Positions 34,469 through 45,400 of a stretch of 64,000 nt of DNA are shown one piece after another. Each line of letters starts with the position of its first letter. Position 1 is the stretch's first letter. The translations under genes were made by a program, and so were the position numbers. The notes beneath the pieces are model-generated. The model searched no databases and was not told the origin of the DNA. It saw only the letters and a list, made by a program, of their open reading frames with translations. The stretch is from Kyrpidia tusciae DSM 2912 (GTDB lineage: Bacteria > Bacillota > Bacilli > Kyrpidiales > Kyrpidiaceae): the NCBI RefSeq assembly GCF_000092905.1, contig NC_014098.1, positions 3,038,001 to 3,102,000 of the forward strand, given 5' to 3'.

Positions 34469-34999
34469 GTGGAACAGTTCATGGTCCATGTCTATGACGC
34501 CGTTGGGAACAGCTGGACCGTTCTTTTCACGGCCGTCCGGGTCGCCGTGGTCTACGCGGTGCTCCTCATGGTTCTTCGCTTGATGGGACGTCGGATTCTC
34601 GGCCAAATGACGCCGTTTGACCTCGTTACCCTTCTCCTCTTGTCAAACGCGGTGCAAAACGCCATGATCGGCCCTGACAACTCCGTGGTAGGTGGCCTTC
34701 TTGGCTCGTTTGTCCTTTTGGGATTAAACCGCATGATCAGCCGTAAAACGAAACTTCGGCATTTTTTTGAGGGAGCTCCCGTTGTTCTCGTCACCCGCGG
34801 CCGGGTGATTGAGGATCACCTGCGGAGGGAAGGGGTCAGCTTGGACGAATTGTTGGCGGCTTTACGTGAACACGGGATCGACCGGATCGAAGCGGTCGAC
34901 ACCGCCATTTTGGAGATGGACGGAACCATCTCCGTCATCCCGCAGAACAATCCAACCGTACACCGTTTGCGGAAAGTGCGTTCGAGCCGCAACCGGTAA
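34469..34999 (+). CDS. DUF421 (YetF/YcaP-like) membrane protein
   Basis: About 176 aa. Three N-terminal membrane segments (VLFTAVRVAVVYAVLLMVLR, MTPFDLVTLLLLSNAVQNAM, VVGGLLGSFVLLGLNRMISR) precede the soluble domain with the signature HFFEGAPVVLVTRGRVIEDH followed by LRREGVSLDELLAALREHGI and a final VIPQ. In sporulating bacteria such proteins act at the spore inner membrane, but the exact function is unsettled. The GTG at 34469 follows GGGGAGAATTGCG. It is divergent from the desaturase gene and shares a very short promoter region with it. Confidence 0.88.
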   Translation: MEQFMVHVYDAVGNSWTVLFTAVRVAVVYAVLLMVLRLMGRRILGQMTPFDLVTLLLLSNAVQNAMIGPDNSVVGGLLGSFVLLGLNRMISRKTKLRHFFEGAPVVLVTRGRVIEDHLRREGVSLDELLAALREHGIDRIEAVDTAILEMDGTISVIPQNNPTVHRLRKVRSSRNR

Positions 35000-35279
35000 G
35001 GCGGCGTGTCTTTACTGCCTTTTGCGTGGTACAATCCGCACCGGCTTTTCCAGGCCTTTCATCGGACTCATGAGCGCTCCCCGATACACCTTTTTTCCCT
35101 CGCGAGGCTGTTCGCAGGTCCCGTGCCGCTGTGCTGTGAGCAGCCACGCCTCTGGGCTCTCTTTTCTCACATTCTTTGATAAAATCAGCCCCGGTCTCCT
35201 CACTCCGGCACACCTTCAAATTCTCCACGCTGTCGTTGCGCGCCCTTATCCGCTTCGGGAGCAACCGAAACGCTGCCGA

Positions 35280-36044
35280 TCACTTCGGGCCCGGCCCACC
35301 CCTCCTTCGCGTCGTCAGGGCCGCCCCCAGAGCGAGCAGGGCAAAGTGCGGCAACACCAGCTGCCTACGAATCCGGGACGGCTGACGGATGAGCCGGTAC
35401 AGCCACTCCAGGTGAAGCCGCCGCCAAGCCGCGGGAGCCCGCTTGACGACGCCGCTCCAGACGTCGATGGTGCCGCCGATCCCCATCGCCACCCCGACCG
35501 GAAGATCCCTGTGCTGAGCGATCCACATGTCCTGGCGGGGTGCCCCCATCCCGACGAAAAGCAGATGAGGCCGAATTTCGGCGATTTCCTGAAGGATTTC
35601 CCTTTCCCCTTGTTGATCAAAATATCCGTGATGTCCATGCCAGTCCACCTCGGGGTAATGGCGCCTCAATTCTGCCAAAGCCCCGCCCAGAGAAGCGGAA
35701 GATGCCCCGAGCAGGTACACCCTCCACCCGCGCTGTCTGGCGAAACCGATGAGCCGATCGGCCAAATCCGCCCCGGTGACCCGCTCGGGGACCGGAGTCC
35801 CCAGCCATGTTGACGCCAAAACCACCCCGATCCCGTCCGCCGTGACCAAATCCGCCCGCCGCACCACCTGTGCCACCCCGGGATTCCTCCGGGCCAGCAT
35901 CACCACCTCCGGGTTGGCGGTCACCACCTGCTTTAAAGGCCCTGCCCCGTTCCATCCATCCACCCACTCGGCGATCCGCTTGGCCGCCTCTTCCAAGGTC
36001 ACCGGATCAAAGCCCGTTCCCATCACTTCCACCCGCTGCTCCAT
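35280..36044 (-). CDS. WecG/TagA/CpsF family glycosyltransferase
   Basis: A 254 aa enzyme of family GT26. VVTANPEVVMLARRNPGVAQ, ADLVTADGIGVVLASTWLG, RVTGADLADRLIGFARQRGW and LLFVGMGAPRQDMWIAQHRD with MGIGGTIDVWSGVVKRAP are the family signatures. TagA adds N-acetylmannosamine to the lipid-linked GlcNAc at the start of wall teichoic acid linkage-unit synthesis; here an equivalent surface polymer role is inferred. The start MEQRVEV (36044) lies 26 bp after the LCP gene stop. A basic C-terminal end fits membrane association. Confidence 0.93.
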   Translation of the reverse strand: MEQRVEVMGTGFDPVTLEEAAKRIAEWVDGWNGAGPLKQVVTANPEVVMLARRNPGVAQVVRRADLVTADGIGVVLASTWLGTPVPERVTGADLADRLIGFARQRGWRVYLLGASSASLGGALAELRRHYPEVDWHGHHGYFDQQGEREILQEIAEIRPHLLFVGMGAPRQDMWIAQHRDLPVGVAMGIGGTIDVWSGVVKRAPAAWRRLHLEWLYRLIRQPSRIRRQLVLPHFALLALGAALTTRRRGGPGPK

Positions 36045-36070
36045 GACCCCATGGCCGACCCCTTTCCCGT

Positions 36071-37171
36071 TCAACTTCCCGCCTCCCGGGCCTCGGACCG
36101 GGCCAGGGACCGGCGCAAAAGATCGACTTCCCGGCGATCCGGGGTGAGATACCACACCCCATCCCGGTTATCCACATAGGCAACGCCGGTCAGCGCCCGG
36201 GTGCGAACTGTCACCTGGTCAAAAGGGTACAGGGCGGCGGCCAGATTGACAAGGGCCCTGGTGCCAAGATCGGTTTGGATGTGGTCCCTGCAGGTCATCG
36301 CCTCCGCCGCCAGGGCGGGCCACAGTCCCGGATTAGCACCGCGAAGGAACAGGGCGTGCACCAACTGCAATTGCCGCCGGACCCGGGCCGCGTCCGCCTC
36401 GGGATCCCCACGAAACCTGGCGTAATCCAGAGCCGCCTGGCCGTCCAGCCACTGCCGGCCGGGGACGAGGTGGATGTGGGTTCCGTCTCCGGGATCATCG
36501 TAATCCATCGCTTTTTCGATATCCACCGATACCCCGCCCATGCGGGTGACAAGCCGCCGGAACCCTTCAAAGTCCACCATCACCCAGTGATCGATGGGAA
36601 CGCCCAACCAGGTTTCCAGAGAGGATTTTAGAAGAGGAATCCCGCCATAAGCTGCGGCGTGGTTAATCTTCGTAAAGCCCACCCCGGGAATCGCCACTCG
36701 GGCGTCCCGGGGAATCGAATACAAAAGAACTTCCCGCCGGGCAGGCCGAACTCCCGCGAGGATAATGGTGTCCGACCGACCGATCTCTTTCCCCCGCCGA
36801 TCGACGCCCACGAGAAGCACATTCATGTTTGCAGGGCCGGCTCCGGGGCTTGGCCCGTGCGAAAACGGCCCGGTCCACGGGGGAGAGATCCGGGAGTCGG
36901 GAGCGAGGGGATCCCGGTTACTGGCAGATTTCGGGGTTTGCTCCGACATCGGGGGATGGAAGCCGGAGGCGATCCCGTTCCCCCCGGCGCTGTCCCCGGA
37001 CCCCACCCTCCCGATCCGCGGAAGGGCCCAGGGGGGTGTCCCTGTATGTCCCGGGACATCGAGGAGGTGACCCGGGTGGTTGATGAGACCTGACCCAAGG
37101 CCTACCGGAAGCAGGACGACGCCGATCACCACCCCAAAAAAGACAAAAAGCATGCGTCTGCCTTTTCCCAT
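36071..37171 (-). CDS. LytR-CpsA-Psr (LCP) family polymer ligase
   Basis: A 366 aa protein. One N-terminal membrane helix (RRMLFVFFGVVIGVVLLPVG) is followed by a Pro/Gly-rich linker to about residue 110 and the LCP domain: NVLLVGVDRRGKEIGRSDTI, SIPRDARVAIPGVGFTKINH, and WLDGQAALDYARFRGDPEAD with RRQLQLVHAL, carrying the expected Arg and Asp residues. LCP enzymes transfer undecaprenyl-linked glycopolymers to peptidoglycan. The neighbouring WecG/TagA glycosyltransferase gene starts 26 bp later, so the two likely build and attach the same surface polymer. Confidence 0.93.
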   Translation of the reverse strand: MGKGRRMLFVFFGVVIGVVLLPVGLGSGLINHPGHLLDVPGHTGTPPWALPRIGRVGSGDSAGGNGIASGFHPPMSEQTPKSASNRDPLAPDSRISPPWTGPFSHGPSPGAGPANMNVLLVGVDRRGKEIGRSDTIILAGVRPARREVLLYSIPRDARVAIPGVGFTKINHAAAYGGIPLLKSSLETWLGVPIDHWVMVDFEGFRRLVTRMGGVSVDIEKAMDYDDPGDGTHIHLVPGRQWLDGQAALDYARFRGDPEADAARVRRQLQLVHALFLRGANPGLWPALAAEAMTCRDHIQTDLGTRALVNLAAALYPFDQVTVRTRALTGVAYVDNRDGVWYLTPDRREVDLLRRSLARSEAREAGS

Positions 37172-37476
37172 CGGCCCACCTCCCCCCAGAGCGTCCTAGG
37201 GCTAGTATGCGCCGAAGTGGGCAAAAGGGGCGACGGGAACCTCGGCCACAGGTGGGGAAACTTTGAAGACCATCACTGATTCTGGCCCAAGCATTCCGAG
37301 CGAGGGAGGGGGCGCGGCACGAACGGTCAAAAATCCCGGCGTCCCGCCCCCGGGGGAACCGGGCTCCGATACCACCTGCGCCGTCTGCCGCCGTTATAGC
37401 CGTTATAATGGAAGAAAAGCGAACAGAGCTCGCAGCGGCTCATGTTCAGCGGATGGCACGGAGGGAGAGGGGACCC
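37172..37476. other. Divergent promoter region between LCP and deacetylase genes
   Basis: 305 bp with no gene supported. A TATAAT at about 37404-37409 (CCGTTATAATGG) is a possible -10 for the deacetylase gene; no good -35 was found. The deacetylase reading frame is open from 37408, but the conserved protein starts later. Confidence 0.4.
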
Positions 37477-38574
37477 ATGCACCGGAGACGCAGTTTAGGA
37501 GCCAGGCAGCATCAGGATAGCAAAGCGGGCAAGAAAGTGGGCGGGGGGAGGGAGGTCCACGCTCCAAGAGGGACGGCTCAGATACGAAGGCGGTTGGTCT
37601 TGTGGGGATTCTCGTTGGCCGTCACCCTGACGGGTTGCACCATGTCTGCGGAAGGGCCCGCACCTTCCGACCACCCTTCCCAGGTCTTGCCGACGCCGGG
37701 GCCGCCCCACCTCCCCGTTTCTCAAATTGCCCGGGGCGGACAAGCCGAGAGTCCAGCGGCAGGCACGTGGTCGGAGATCGGCTCGTCGGGAGGCGGGGCG
37801 GCTATTCCCGATCCCTTAGGTGGGGTGACGGATGATGTATTGAACCGAGTGAAACACTCCGGGGTCCTGGTTCCCATCCTGATGTATCATTCGATTTCCC
37901 ACAACCCGGGGAACCGCCTCTGCGTCGATCCGGCGACTTTCGCGGAACAGATGGAATGGCTCACCCAAAATGGATACACAGCCGTAACCTTGGCCGATCT
38001 GCTCAAGGCGTGGGCCGGTCGAGAGGTTTTGCCCGCCAAGCCCGTGGTGATCACCTTTGACGACGGGTACAAAGATGTCATGACCGCCGCTTACCCGGTG
38101 TTAAAAAACCTTGGCCTCCGGGCCACAGTTTTTGTGATCACCGACTTCGTGGGGAAACCGAATTACGTCTCCTGGGAAGATCTTGAATCCGGAGAGCGGG
38201 AGGGAATCTTTGACGTGGAGTCCCATACCGTTCATCACCTGAATCTGGCTTCCTTGCCAAAGCCTTTGGCAATCCAGGAATTACAGGCATCCAAGGCAAC
38301 AATTGAAGAACATTTACATAAATCTGTGTACGCATTATGCTACCCAGCCGGCAGCTACGACCCGGCGGTAGAGAAAGATGCCGAGGAGACGGGGTACCTG
38401 GTCGCTGTAACCACCCGTTCAGGCCCCGCCTCTCTGTCCCAAGGCCGTTATGCACTTCACCGCCTGAGAATCTCCGGGGGAGAGAGTTTGACGAGCTTCG
38501 CGGCGGCGATCGGGTCCCTGGACATAAAAACCGCCACCGGGCCCGGGATGGCCGGGCGGGTAACCCAACCATAA
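37477..38574 (+). CDS. Polysaccharide deacetylase lipoprotein
   Basis: A 365 aa NodB-type deacetylase (family CE4). After a long basic N-terminus a hydrophobic segment (RRLVLWGFSLAVTLTGC) ends in an LTGC lipobox, so it is probably lipid-anchored outside the membrane. A Ser/Pro/Gly linker follows, then VPILMYHSISHN, VITFDDGYKDV (metal Asp pair), ESHTVHHLNL (H-x3-H metal ligands) and CYPAGSYDPAV. It would remove acetyl groups from surface glycans. The start at MHRRRSL follows GGAGGGAGAGGGGACCC. It is convergent with the next gene across a hairpin. Confidence 0.92.
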   Translation: MHRRRSLGARQHQDSKAGKKVGGGREVHAPRGTAQIRRRLVLWGFSLAVTLTGCTMSAEGPAPSDHPSQVLPTPGPPHLPVSQIARGGQAESPAAGTWSEIGSSGGGAAIPDPLGGVTDDVLNRVKHSGVLVPILMYHSISHNPGNRLCVDPATFAEQMEWLTQNGYTAVTLADLLKAWAGREVLPAKPVVITFDDGYKDVMTAAYPVLKNLGLRATVFVITDFVGKPNYVSWEDLESGEREGIFDVESHTVHHLNLASLPKPLAIQELQASKATIEEHLHKSVYALCYPAGSYDPAVEKDAEETGYLVAVTTRSGPASLSQGRYALHRLRISGGESLTSFAAAIGSLDIKTATGPGMAGRVTQP

Positions 38575-38578
38575 CACC

Positions 38579-38611
38579 GGGCGGCACCCGGCTGAGCGTC
38601 GAGTGCCGCCC
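38579..38611. terminator. Hairpin between convergent genes
   Basis: GGGCGGCAC and GTGCCGCCC form a perfect 9 bp stem between two stop codons. There is no long T tract on either side, so strength is uncertain. Confidence 0.5.
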
Positions 38612-38626
38612 CGTTCGATCCGCCTG

Positions 38627-40486
38627 TTAGGTGGATCCCTTGGATGACAGGCCGGACTGGATGTCTTGAAGCTGAACACCGAGGATCGTATCGGTTTGAC
38701 TGAAGGAGGGAATATCGCCGATCGTCCGGCTCCAGGCGTTTTGGTAAAAATATCTACCAAAAGCGTAGGAAACCGCAAACCCGCCCTCCTGTCCCACGCC
38801 TCCAGGGCCGTTGGCGTCGGGCTGCACCCCGATAAACATGGTGTTCGGGTCAGCCCCGGCCACGGTGTAAAAGATTTGGCTATTCCCCAGGCCGCCAATG
38901 GTGCCATCCGATGTCACAGTCACCTGGTAGCTCCCCGGGGTCACCCGGGATTTATTCCAGATATCCGTTCCCTTCGGCAGCACCCCGAGGCTTCCGGAGA
39001 ACCCGGGGAGGACATTCAAGACCACCGTGGCACCGGGGTCGGGTTGCGCGGCCTGCTGGTCCAGCCAACGGTCCATCTCGTCGCTAAACGCGCTTTCCGT
39101 CCGCCCGAAGGCCCGGGAGAAAGCCAGTTGTTGGGGAGTCCCCTCTTTCACGGCGGTCAAATACTCCCACACCCGATCCCAGTGGCCCTGGGCCAGGTGC
39201 TCCAATGCCACATACCCCTGCCATTCGGGGTTGTACTTCGGGGTGTGCAGGATCAGATCTTCGGTAATCCCCGTCAGGGGCCCCAAAAGATGCTTCTGCC
39301 GACCGTCGATGATCGCCGCCTCAATGCGCTTTTTCCACCCGTCAAGCACCACCGGTGCCTGGAACTTCCCTTGGGCGGCGAGACCCTCGTGCCAGGCCAG
39401 CCCTTCGTTGAACCACACGGGGATCCGATTCCCCAGGCCATTTTGATCCAGGTAGACGTGAGTCAGCTCATGGGCGAGCACATTGGCGATCTGGGCGTCG
39501 TCCGCCACGGCGTAGAGAGGCAGGTAAATTTCGTTGCCAAAAGCTGCTCCGCTGGTGATATCCGAGAAGGTCTCCACCTGTTCGAGACTCATCCCGGCAG
39601 CAGCCAGGGCTTTGCTAAACCCATCCTTGGTGATCACCAAGTGGATGTGCACGGGCTGGGTGAAGTCACCGGGGATGTCCCGGCGCAGTCGATCATAAAT
39701 CCCCGCATCTTGGAGCAAAGCCCGGATCTTGTTCACTTGGCCGATGGTCACTCCGGGCTCGGCGCTTTGTACATCGATCAGGTTCATTCCAGCGCCGGGA
39801 TTCGAACTGTCGTCACCCGATCCGCCTCCGGCTGCAGGAACCCCGCTTTGGCCAGGAGTGGGGGGGTGGCCCGAAGTGTCGCTCTGGCCGGAACTGCCGT
39901 TTTGACCGGGGCCGCCGCTTTGACCAGAGGTGCCCGTCTGACCGGAAGTCCCGGTCTGTCCGGTGTCGCCCGTCTGCGGGGAGCCGCCCGTTCCCGAAGA
40001 TGGCGGGGTCACAATGAACACCGCCTGTTGAACCCCATCCCAGTTCACCTGTTCCCCCAACGCCTCGGCCACCGCCCGCAGGGGTACCATCGTCCGGTCC
40101 CTCACCAGCTCCGCGGGGACGTCGAGGCGAACTTCCGAGCCATCTTTGTACAACACATTGCGGCCGATGGGAATCTCAATGTGCACCGGGCCGCGATCAA
40201 CGGCCGCGGTCCGCTGCGTTTCATTCCACGAGACGGAAGCGCCGAGACTTTCCGCCACCGCTCGCAGCGGAACCATAACCCGGTCGCGGACTATGTATGG
40301 GGGAACGTCGGGCGTCAACCGTTTGCCGTCCACGTACAACGCCGGATGATCGGCGGCCGCCTGGGACACGCCCGGAGTTATCAGACATGACCCCAGAACG
40401 AGCAACGGCGCAACCGCCCACCCGGGTCGGCGCACCTTCCCGGCGAGGCGGTTGCGGCTCCCGGCCCACCGCGAGCTGATGTGCAC
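38627..40486 (-). CDS. Secreted copper-amine-oxidase-N-like protein with HELTH metallopeptidase domain
   Basis: A 619 aa exported protein. A signal peptide ([20 protein letters not shown]) is followed by two copper amine oxidase N-terminal-type repeats ([20 protein letters not shown] and [20 protein letters not shown]), a Gly/Ser/Thr/Gln low-complexity linker (about 170-225), and a gluzincin-like domain with [16 protein letters not shown] and [13 protein letters not shown], giving the HExxH-type ligands as HELTH plus a downstream Glu. The C-terminal third has no assigned function. It probably acts on or in the cell wall. Similar repeat-plus-peptidase proteins occur in other thermophilic Bacillales. 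Confidence 0.88.
   Translation of the reverse strand: MHISSRWAGSRNRLAGKVRRPGWAVAPLLVLGSCLITPGVSQAAADHPALYVDGKRLTPDVPPYIVRDRVMVPLRAVAESLGASVSWNETQRTAAVDRGPVHIEIPIGRNVLYKDGSEVRLDVPAELVRDRTMVPLRAVAEALGEQVNWDGVQQAVFIVTPPSSGTGGSPQTGDTGQTGTSGQTGTSGQSGGPGQNGSSGQSDTSGHPPTPGQSGVPAAGGGSGDDSSNPGAGMNLIDVQSAEPGVTIGQVNKIRALLQDAGIYDRLRRDIPGDFTQPVHIHLVITKDGFSKALAAAGMSLEQVETFSDITSGAAFGNEIYLPLYAVADDAQIANVLAHELTHVYLDQNGLGNRIPVWFNEGLAWHEGLAAQGKFQAPVVLDGWKKRIEAAIIDGRQKHLLGPLTGITEDLILHTPKYNPEWQGYVALEHLAQGHWDRVWEYLTAVKEGTPQQLAFSRAFGRTESAFSDEMDRWLDQQAAQPDPGATVVLNVLPGFSGSLGVLPKGTDIWNKSRVTPGSYQVTVTSDGTIGGLGNSQIFYTVAGADPNTMFIGVQPDANGPGGVGQEGGFAVSYAFGRYFYQNAWSRTIGDIPSFSQTDTILGVQLQDIQSGLSSKGST
39850..39980 (-). repeat. 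Low-complexity repeat encoding a Gly/Ser/Gln linker
   Basis: Tandem imperfect 18-24 bp units encode [18 protein letters not shown] and GQSDTS. They form the flexible linker between the copper-amine-oxidase-type repeats and the peptidase domain and may vary in copy number. Confidence 0.65.
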
Positions 40487-40605
40487 GAAGGACCCTCCTC
40501 CTCTCCCTTTCTCATCCTAACGGATTTTTTCCAACCGCACAACCGCCGACGGATAACAATGGCTGCAGCGATGCAGGGAACCGTCTGGAGGCGGACGAAT
40601 TCTGT

Positions 40606-40630
40606 GAAACAGACATTTGGCGAATCGATA
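40606..40630 (+). promoter_or_regulatory. Possible SigD-type promoter of the chemoreceptor gene
   Basis: GAAA (40606-40609), 15 bases, then TCGATA (40625-40630) resemble TAAA-N15-CCGATA with one change in each element. It lies 27 bp before the GTG start, leaving room for AGGAGGGA. Chemoreceptors are usual SigD targets. Confidence 0.45.
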
Positions 40631-40656
40631 GGCCGCAAGATAGGAGGGACAAGTGG

Positions 40657-42348
40657 GTGAAAATCCGGTCAAAGCTCGCGGTGGGATTCTCGGTGTTATT
40701 GGTGCTTATGGTGGTTCAGGCGGTGATGGCATATATCCAGCTCAGTCTGATGCGAAGCAATCACGAGTTTGTCGTCAACAATTCGATTCCCGTGATTCGG
40801 GCGACAAACAACCTCATGGTCGACCTGCTGAACGAAGAAACGGGAACCCGGGGATTCCTCCTCACCGGAGATCAGTATTTCCTGGAGCCGTATCTCAACG
40901 GCCGCGATCAACTCAAGAAAGACCTCGAGTATCTCCAGTCGCACAGCGATGCGTACCCCAAACTGAAAGAACTGCTCAATACCGAAGCCATTCCGAAGAT
41001 CAACCGGGTTCAGGATTATTTTCAACAAGAGATCGACCTGGCCAAAGCGGGGAAGATGGACGAGGCCCGGGCCAACTTCGCCGGCGGGAAAGTGTACATG
41101 GATGATTTTCGCGCCACCTACGCCGATATTGCCAATGAGATTCAAAATGTGCTGGACAGTGCGGCCGCTAAAGTGGAAAAGGCGTACCTGCAGGAACGAT
41201 TGGTTCTCGGCGTGCTCTCCGCGGCCTCCATTGTCATCGCCATTGCCTTTGCGGTGGGCACTGCGGCGAATATCGTGGTGCCCATTCGACGGGTCAGCAC
41301 CCGGATGAAAGAAATGGCGCTGCAGGGCGGGGATCTCACCCAGCGCATCGAGGACAAGGGCAAGGACGAGGTGGCCGACCTGGCCCGGTCTTTCAACCAG
41401 ATGCTTGACAGCATCCAAGAGATCCTGCGTCAGGTGATGGCGAACACCGAGCAAGTGGCGGCCACCTCGGAACAGTTGACGGCCGGGGCGGAACAGGTCG
41501 GACAAGGGGCGACGGAGATCTCGAACTCCGTCCAGGCCATCGCCGAGGGGGCGGACGTACAGCTTCAGGCGATCCGCCAAGCGTCGGAAACCATGCGCCA
41601 GATGACGGCAGGCGTACAACAGGCGGCGGAATCGGCGCAGAATGTGACGGTGCTGGCGTCGGGCTCCGCCGAAGCGGCCGAAGGCGGCCGGGCGATGGTG
41701 AAACAGATCACCGAGCAGATGGAACACATCAAGGAAGCGGTGAGCCAGACGGCCCAGGCGGTGCACGACCTGGACGAGCATTCGGCGAAGATCGGTTCCA
41801 TCGTGGGGGTCATTCAGAGTTTGGCGGAACAGACGAACCTGCTCGCCTTGAACGCCGCCATCGAAGCGGCCCGGGCGGGAGATCAGGGCCGGGGCTTTGC
41901 CGTGGTGGCCGGGGAGATTCGCAAGCTGGCGGAGCAGTCATCGTCGGCGGCCGGCGAGATCAAAGCTCTCATCGATACGATCCAGGCCCACCAGGCACAG
42001 GCGGTGGCCGCCATGGAGCGGGGAACGGAGAGCGTGGCCACGGGTACCCGCACCGTGGAGCAGGCCGGGGAAACCTTCGGGAGTATCCTGGAGAGCGTAC
42101 AAGAGGTCACCAACCGCATCCAGGACATGTCGGCCATCGTGGAAGAGCTCTCCGCCGGCACTGACCAGATTCTGCACGGTTCGTCCGAGATCGTCGCCAC
42201 CGCCCAGAAAACGGCGGAAGAAGTTCAGACCGTATCGGCGGCGGTGGAGGAACAAACCGCCTCCATCGAAGAAATCACCGCCTCCGCCAAGGCCCTGGCC
42301 GGCATGGCGGAGGAGTTGTTGCAGGTGGTCCGCCGGTTTAAGGTGTGA
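40657..42348 (+). CDS. Methyl-accepting chemotaxis protein with CHASE3 sensor
   Basis: A 563 aa receptor. Membrane helix 1 ([20 protein letters not shown]), an extracytoplasmic CHASE3-like domain ([20 protein letters not shown]), helix 2 near 185-205, HAMP to about 260, and a full signalling domain with the hairpin tip [20 protein letters not shown] followed by [17 protein letters not shown]. It would sense an unknown ligand and feed CheA; no che genes are in the window. The GTG start follows AGGAGGGACAAGTGG. A candidate SigD promoter lies upstream and a clear terminator downstream, so it is monocistronic. Confidence 0.96.
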   Translation: MKIRSKLAVGFSVLLVLMVVQAVMAYIQLSLMRSNHEFVVNNSIPVIRATNNLMVDLLNEETGTRGFLLTGDQYFLEPYLNGRDQLKKDLEYLQSHSDAYPKLKELLNTEAIPKINRVQDYFQQEIDLAKAGKMDEARANFAGGKVYMDDFRATYADIANEIQNVLDSAAAKVEKAYLQERLVLGVLSAASIVIAIAFAVGTAANIVVPIRRVSTRMKEMALQGGDLTQRIEDKGKDEVADLARSFNQMLDSIQEILRQVMANTEQVAATSEQLTAGAEQVGQGATEISNSVQAIAEGADVQLQAIRQASETMRQMTAGVQQAAESAQNVTVLASGSAEAAEGGRAMVKQITEQMEHIKEAVSQTAQAVHDLDEHSAKIGSIVGVIQSLAEQTNLLALNAAIEAARAGDQGRGFAVVAGEIRKLAEQSSSAAGEIKALIDTIQAHQAQAVAAMERGTESVATGTRTVEQAGETFGSILESVQEVTNRIQDMSAIVEELSAGTDQILHGSSEIVATAQKTAEEVQTVSAAVEEQTASIEEITASAKALAGMAEELLQVVRRFKV

Positions 42349-42374
42349 CCAAGTGGGTCCGAGGGGCCCACGAG

Positions 42375-42419
42375 AAAGGCTGTCCCCGGCGGCTTCACCG
42401 CCTGAGGACAGCCTTTTTT
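42375..42419 (+). terminator. Terminator of the chemoreceptor gene
   Basis: AGGCTGTCC and GGACAGCCT flank a GC-rich loop and are followed by six T, 27 bp after the stop. Confidence 0.9.
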
Positions 42420-42448
42420 GATTCCGTCACCCTGTGGCGCTCGGGGGG

Positions 42449-45400
42449 TTACAGCTTCTTCAGTTGCTTCATCACGTTGTAAGCGATGGCCGCCGCTTCC
42501 GCCCGGGTGAGCTGGCTGTTCGGGTTAAAATACATCACCGGTTTGCGCCCTCGGCCCGTGGTCACCGACCCCGGGGCTGGGGACCCCTCCATAATCTTTT
42601 TCTGGCTCACGGCGAGCACCGCCGGCGCCGCGTAGAGGTCCACCGAATTGGCATCGCCGTACAACCGGGACAGGGCAGCTTTCGCCGACACGCCGTCGGT
42701 CATCTTGAGGTTCATCGCCGCCGCGATCATCGTCGCCGCCTCCTGACGGCTCAGCGGGTCACCAGGCCGGAAAATGTTCGGCCCCGCGCCGTGAACAATG
42801 CCTTTTCGCGCGGCGGTCTCGATGTACCGGTAGTCATACAGGCCCCCCGTGGCCTGGCCCACGTCGATAAACAGGCGGTGATTGGGATCGTAATCCAGCG
42901 GGAGCCCCAGCATCTTGACCACCATGGTGGTGAACTCGCCCCGGGTGATCGGCACGTCCGGATTAAAGGCGTCCACCAGGGCGGGATCGTTGGTCATGAT
43001 CCCCTTTGAATACATGATCTCCAGGTAATCCTTGGCCCAGGGGTGAGACGCCACGTCCTGATACGAGTACACCTCCTTGGCCACCACGTAGTATCCAAAA
43101 TGCCGAAAGGGCACGGAAATGGTGTGGCTGGAGAGGTTCACGACGCCCCCGATGTTCCGCCAGGGGTTGGACGAGATGCCGTTTTGCAACGCGCTCATGT
43201 CCAGATAAAAGACTGTGAGCCGCCCGGCCTCCTGATTGCGGATGAGCGGGTCATAGGCCAGAGTCAACGTTCCTTCTTTCGTGGGCTGCATCCAATCGTT
43301 GGCTCCCCCGTTGGGTCCCCCCCGCTGGACAAACCCGTTTCCTGCGTTGAAGGGATCGATCCCGCCGGCGGGCACAAAGGGTGGCAATCCCAAGTCTTCT
43401 GTGTTGAAGTTTTTGGGCCCGGCGTCGATCCAGTACACCGGACTCGCCACGGCCCAGCCCCCGGCGGGCAGTTGATCGGGGACTTTCGCGAAGGGATTCC
43501 CGTTTGCTGAAGCGTTCGGGCCGCTAATGGAGCCGGTTTGGGGGTCGGCGATGCCAAACAGGAGATAACGGTCGTTGGTCGCCCCGTCCCCGGGCAGGAT
43601 CTCGCTCCCTTCGGACACCGCATTGGCCAGCATCGTGTTTCTGGGGAATTTCAAAGACACCTGTTTGTCAAATACGCTGATGGAAGTAGATTTGCCAAAA
43701 TAGGCTTTTGCCTGGCCGTAGATGAGGGCCTGGTCCAGATTGTTCACCAACAAGGTGCCCTTCTCGTTGGCCGAACCCGACTGAACGGTGAAAGCGATCT
43801 TATTCAACCCGGTCTTGAGATTCTGCAACTCCACCCCGTAATACCACTGGCTTGCGTCCGCACCGGGCGGATTCTTCCACTGTACCGCCTGCTGGCGATT
43901 GATCGTTACCGCGTCCGCCGGCGACGGGGTGGCAATGATCACATCCAGGAAGTTCTGATTGACTTGAACCGGTTGGGTGAGATCCACGGGATCGCCCAAG
44001 GGTTTGTTCGGGGTAGACCCGGGCCCGTTAAAGAGATACACCTGGTAGGGTTTAAGTTGGTTAGCCACAAGTAAAGTCTGCGTCACCTGCTGACCAATGG
44101 CACGCCCATCCGCTGAGATGGAGTACGCCGTGACTTTAAAGCTGGTGGTCTGATTGGCGGGCATGGCAACCCCCAGCCAGTTCCCATTGCCCGAATCCCG
44201 GCCCGAAATCCGCAGACTCATCGTGCCGGTATTGTCCACGGAAATCTCGCGCACGATATCCCCTTGGTAATACCAGGTCAGTCCATTCAACGAAGATGAC
44301 GTAAAGCCGCTTGTGTTCGGGTTATTGGTGGACAGCGTGGTCAGCAACTGTCCATTTTTATACAGATCGATGCGGTTGACCTGGTTGGGGCCGGTCCCCA
44401 CAGGGCCGACCTTCAGTTCCAGATCCACCCGCTGGGAGGACGTGCTATAAGTATTCGTTGTGGCATCATAAGGAAGAACGGTCCCGTCAGCCGAGGATAC
44501 CGCTTGAAAACCGGTGATGGACAGATTCGAGGGGGTGGCCTTGTAAATGGTCAGAGTGGAACTCACCCGCACGTGGCTCACCGGGTCCTCCGCGCTAAAA
44601 CTGAACGTGTTGGCTCCCTCGCTCAGTTGAACATTGCCCACCTGATACGTGTTTCCGGACTGGGAGAGCGCCAGGTTCAGCCCGTTCACCGAGCCGGACA
44701 CCTGGGGAATCTGGCTGAAGTTGATCGGTGTCACCGTTACCGAGACGGGATCGCCTTTTTGGACCACCGCGCCGTCCGAGAGGGTCTGGCCGGCCTGCTT
44801 TACTTCCACCTGGAGCATGGGCGAGAGCTGCACCACCGTGTGCAGGACAAAATCCTGGGGCACACCGGGCATGGAGATGACCAGGTTATAGTCCCCGGAG
44901 GGCAGAACGCCGGAGCCGAATTCGATCACCGCGGTGTTCGGCTGTCCGGAGAGCGTCCCGATGGTGGCGGACACGTTGTTCGCAATCACGTTGCCCTGAG
45001 CATCCTTGGCTTGGATCGTTACTTGGCTAAAATCCGGAGTCCCGGTGAAGTTGTTCAAAGACAGCGCCATGTCGACAGGCGCCTGGGAAACGGTCCAGGG
45101 ATCGGCAACAGGCATCGACTGGGCGGCCTGAACCGCGCCCCCCGCCCAAGTCACTCCGAACAGCTGCGCCGGGTTGCTCCAATATGGTTGAGTGGTGTCC
45201 ACGTAAGAGAACGCATAGTCGCCGACGCCGCTCTGGTTGGTCGTCCCGTTCACCGTCACCCGCACCTGGAGAGTGTGATCCGGCGCCGAACCCGGGAGAG
45301 TCCCGAGGGGCAGACTCCAGTTCCACACCTGAAGGGGGGTAGAGGCGCCCCACTGGGTCATCTCTTTGATCGTGCCGGAGGCCGCGATAGAAGTGACGGA

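Noticed and set aside
35012-35203. 63-codon minus ORF with a basic C-terminus (VRIVPRKRQ)
   Set aside because: A GTG start with only a weak ribosome site and no recognisable relatives; too short to support.
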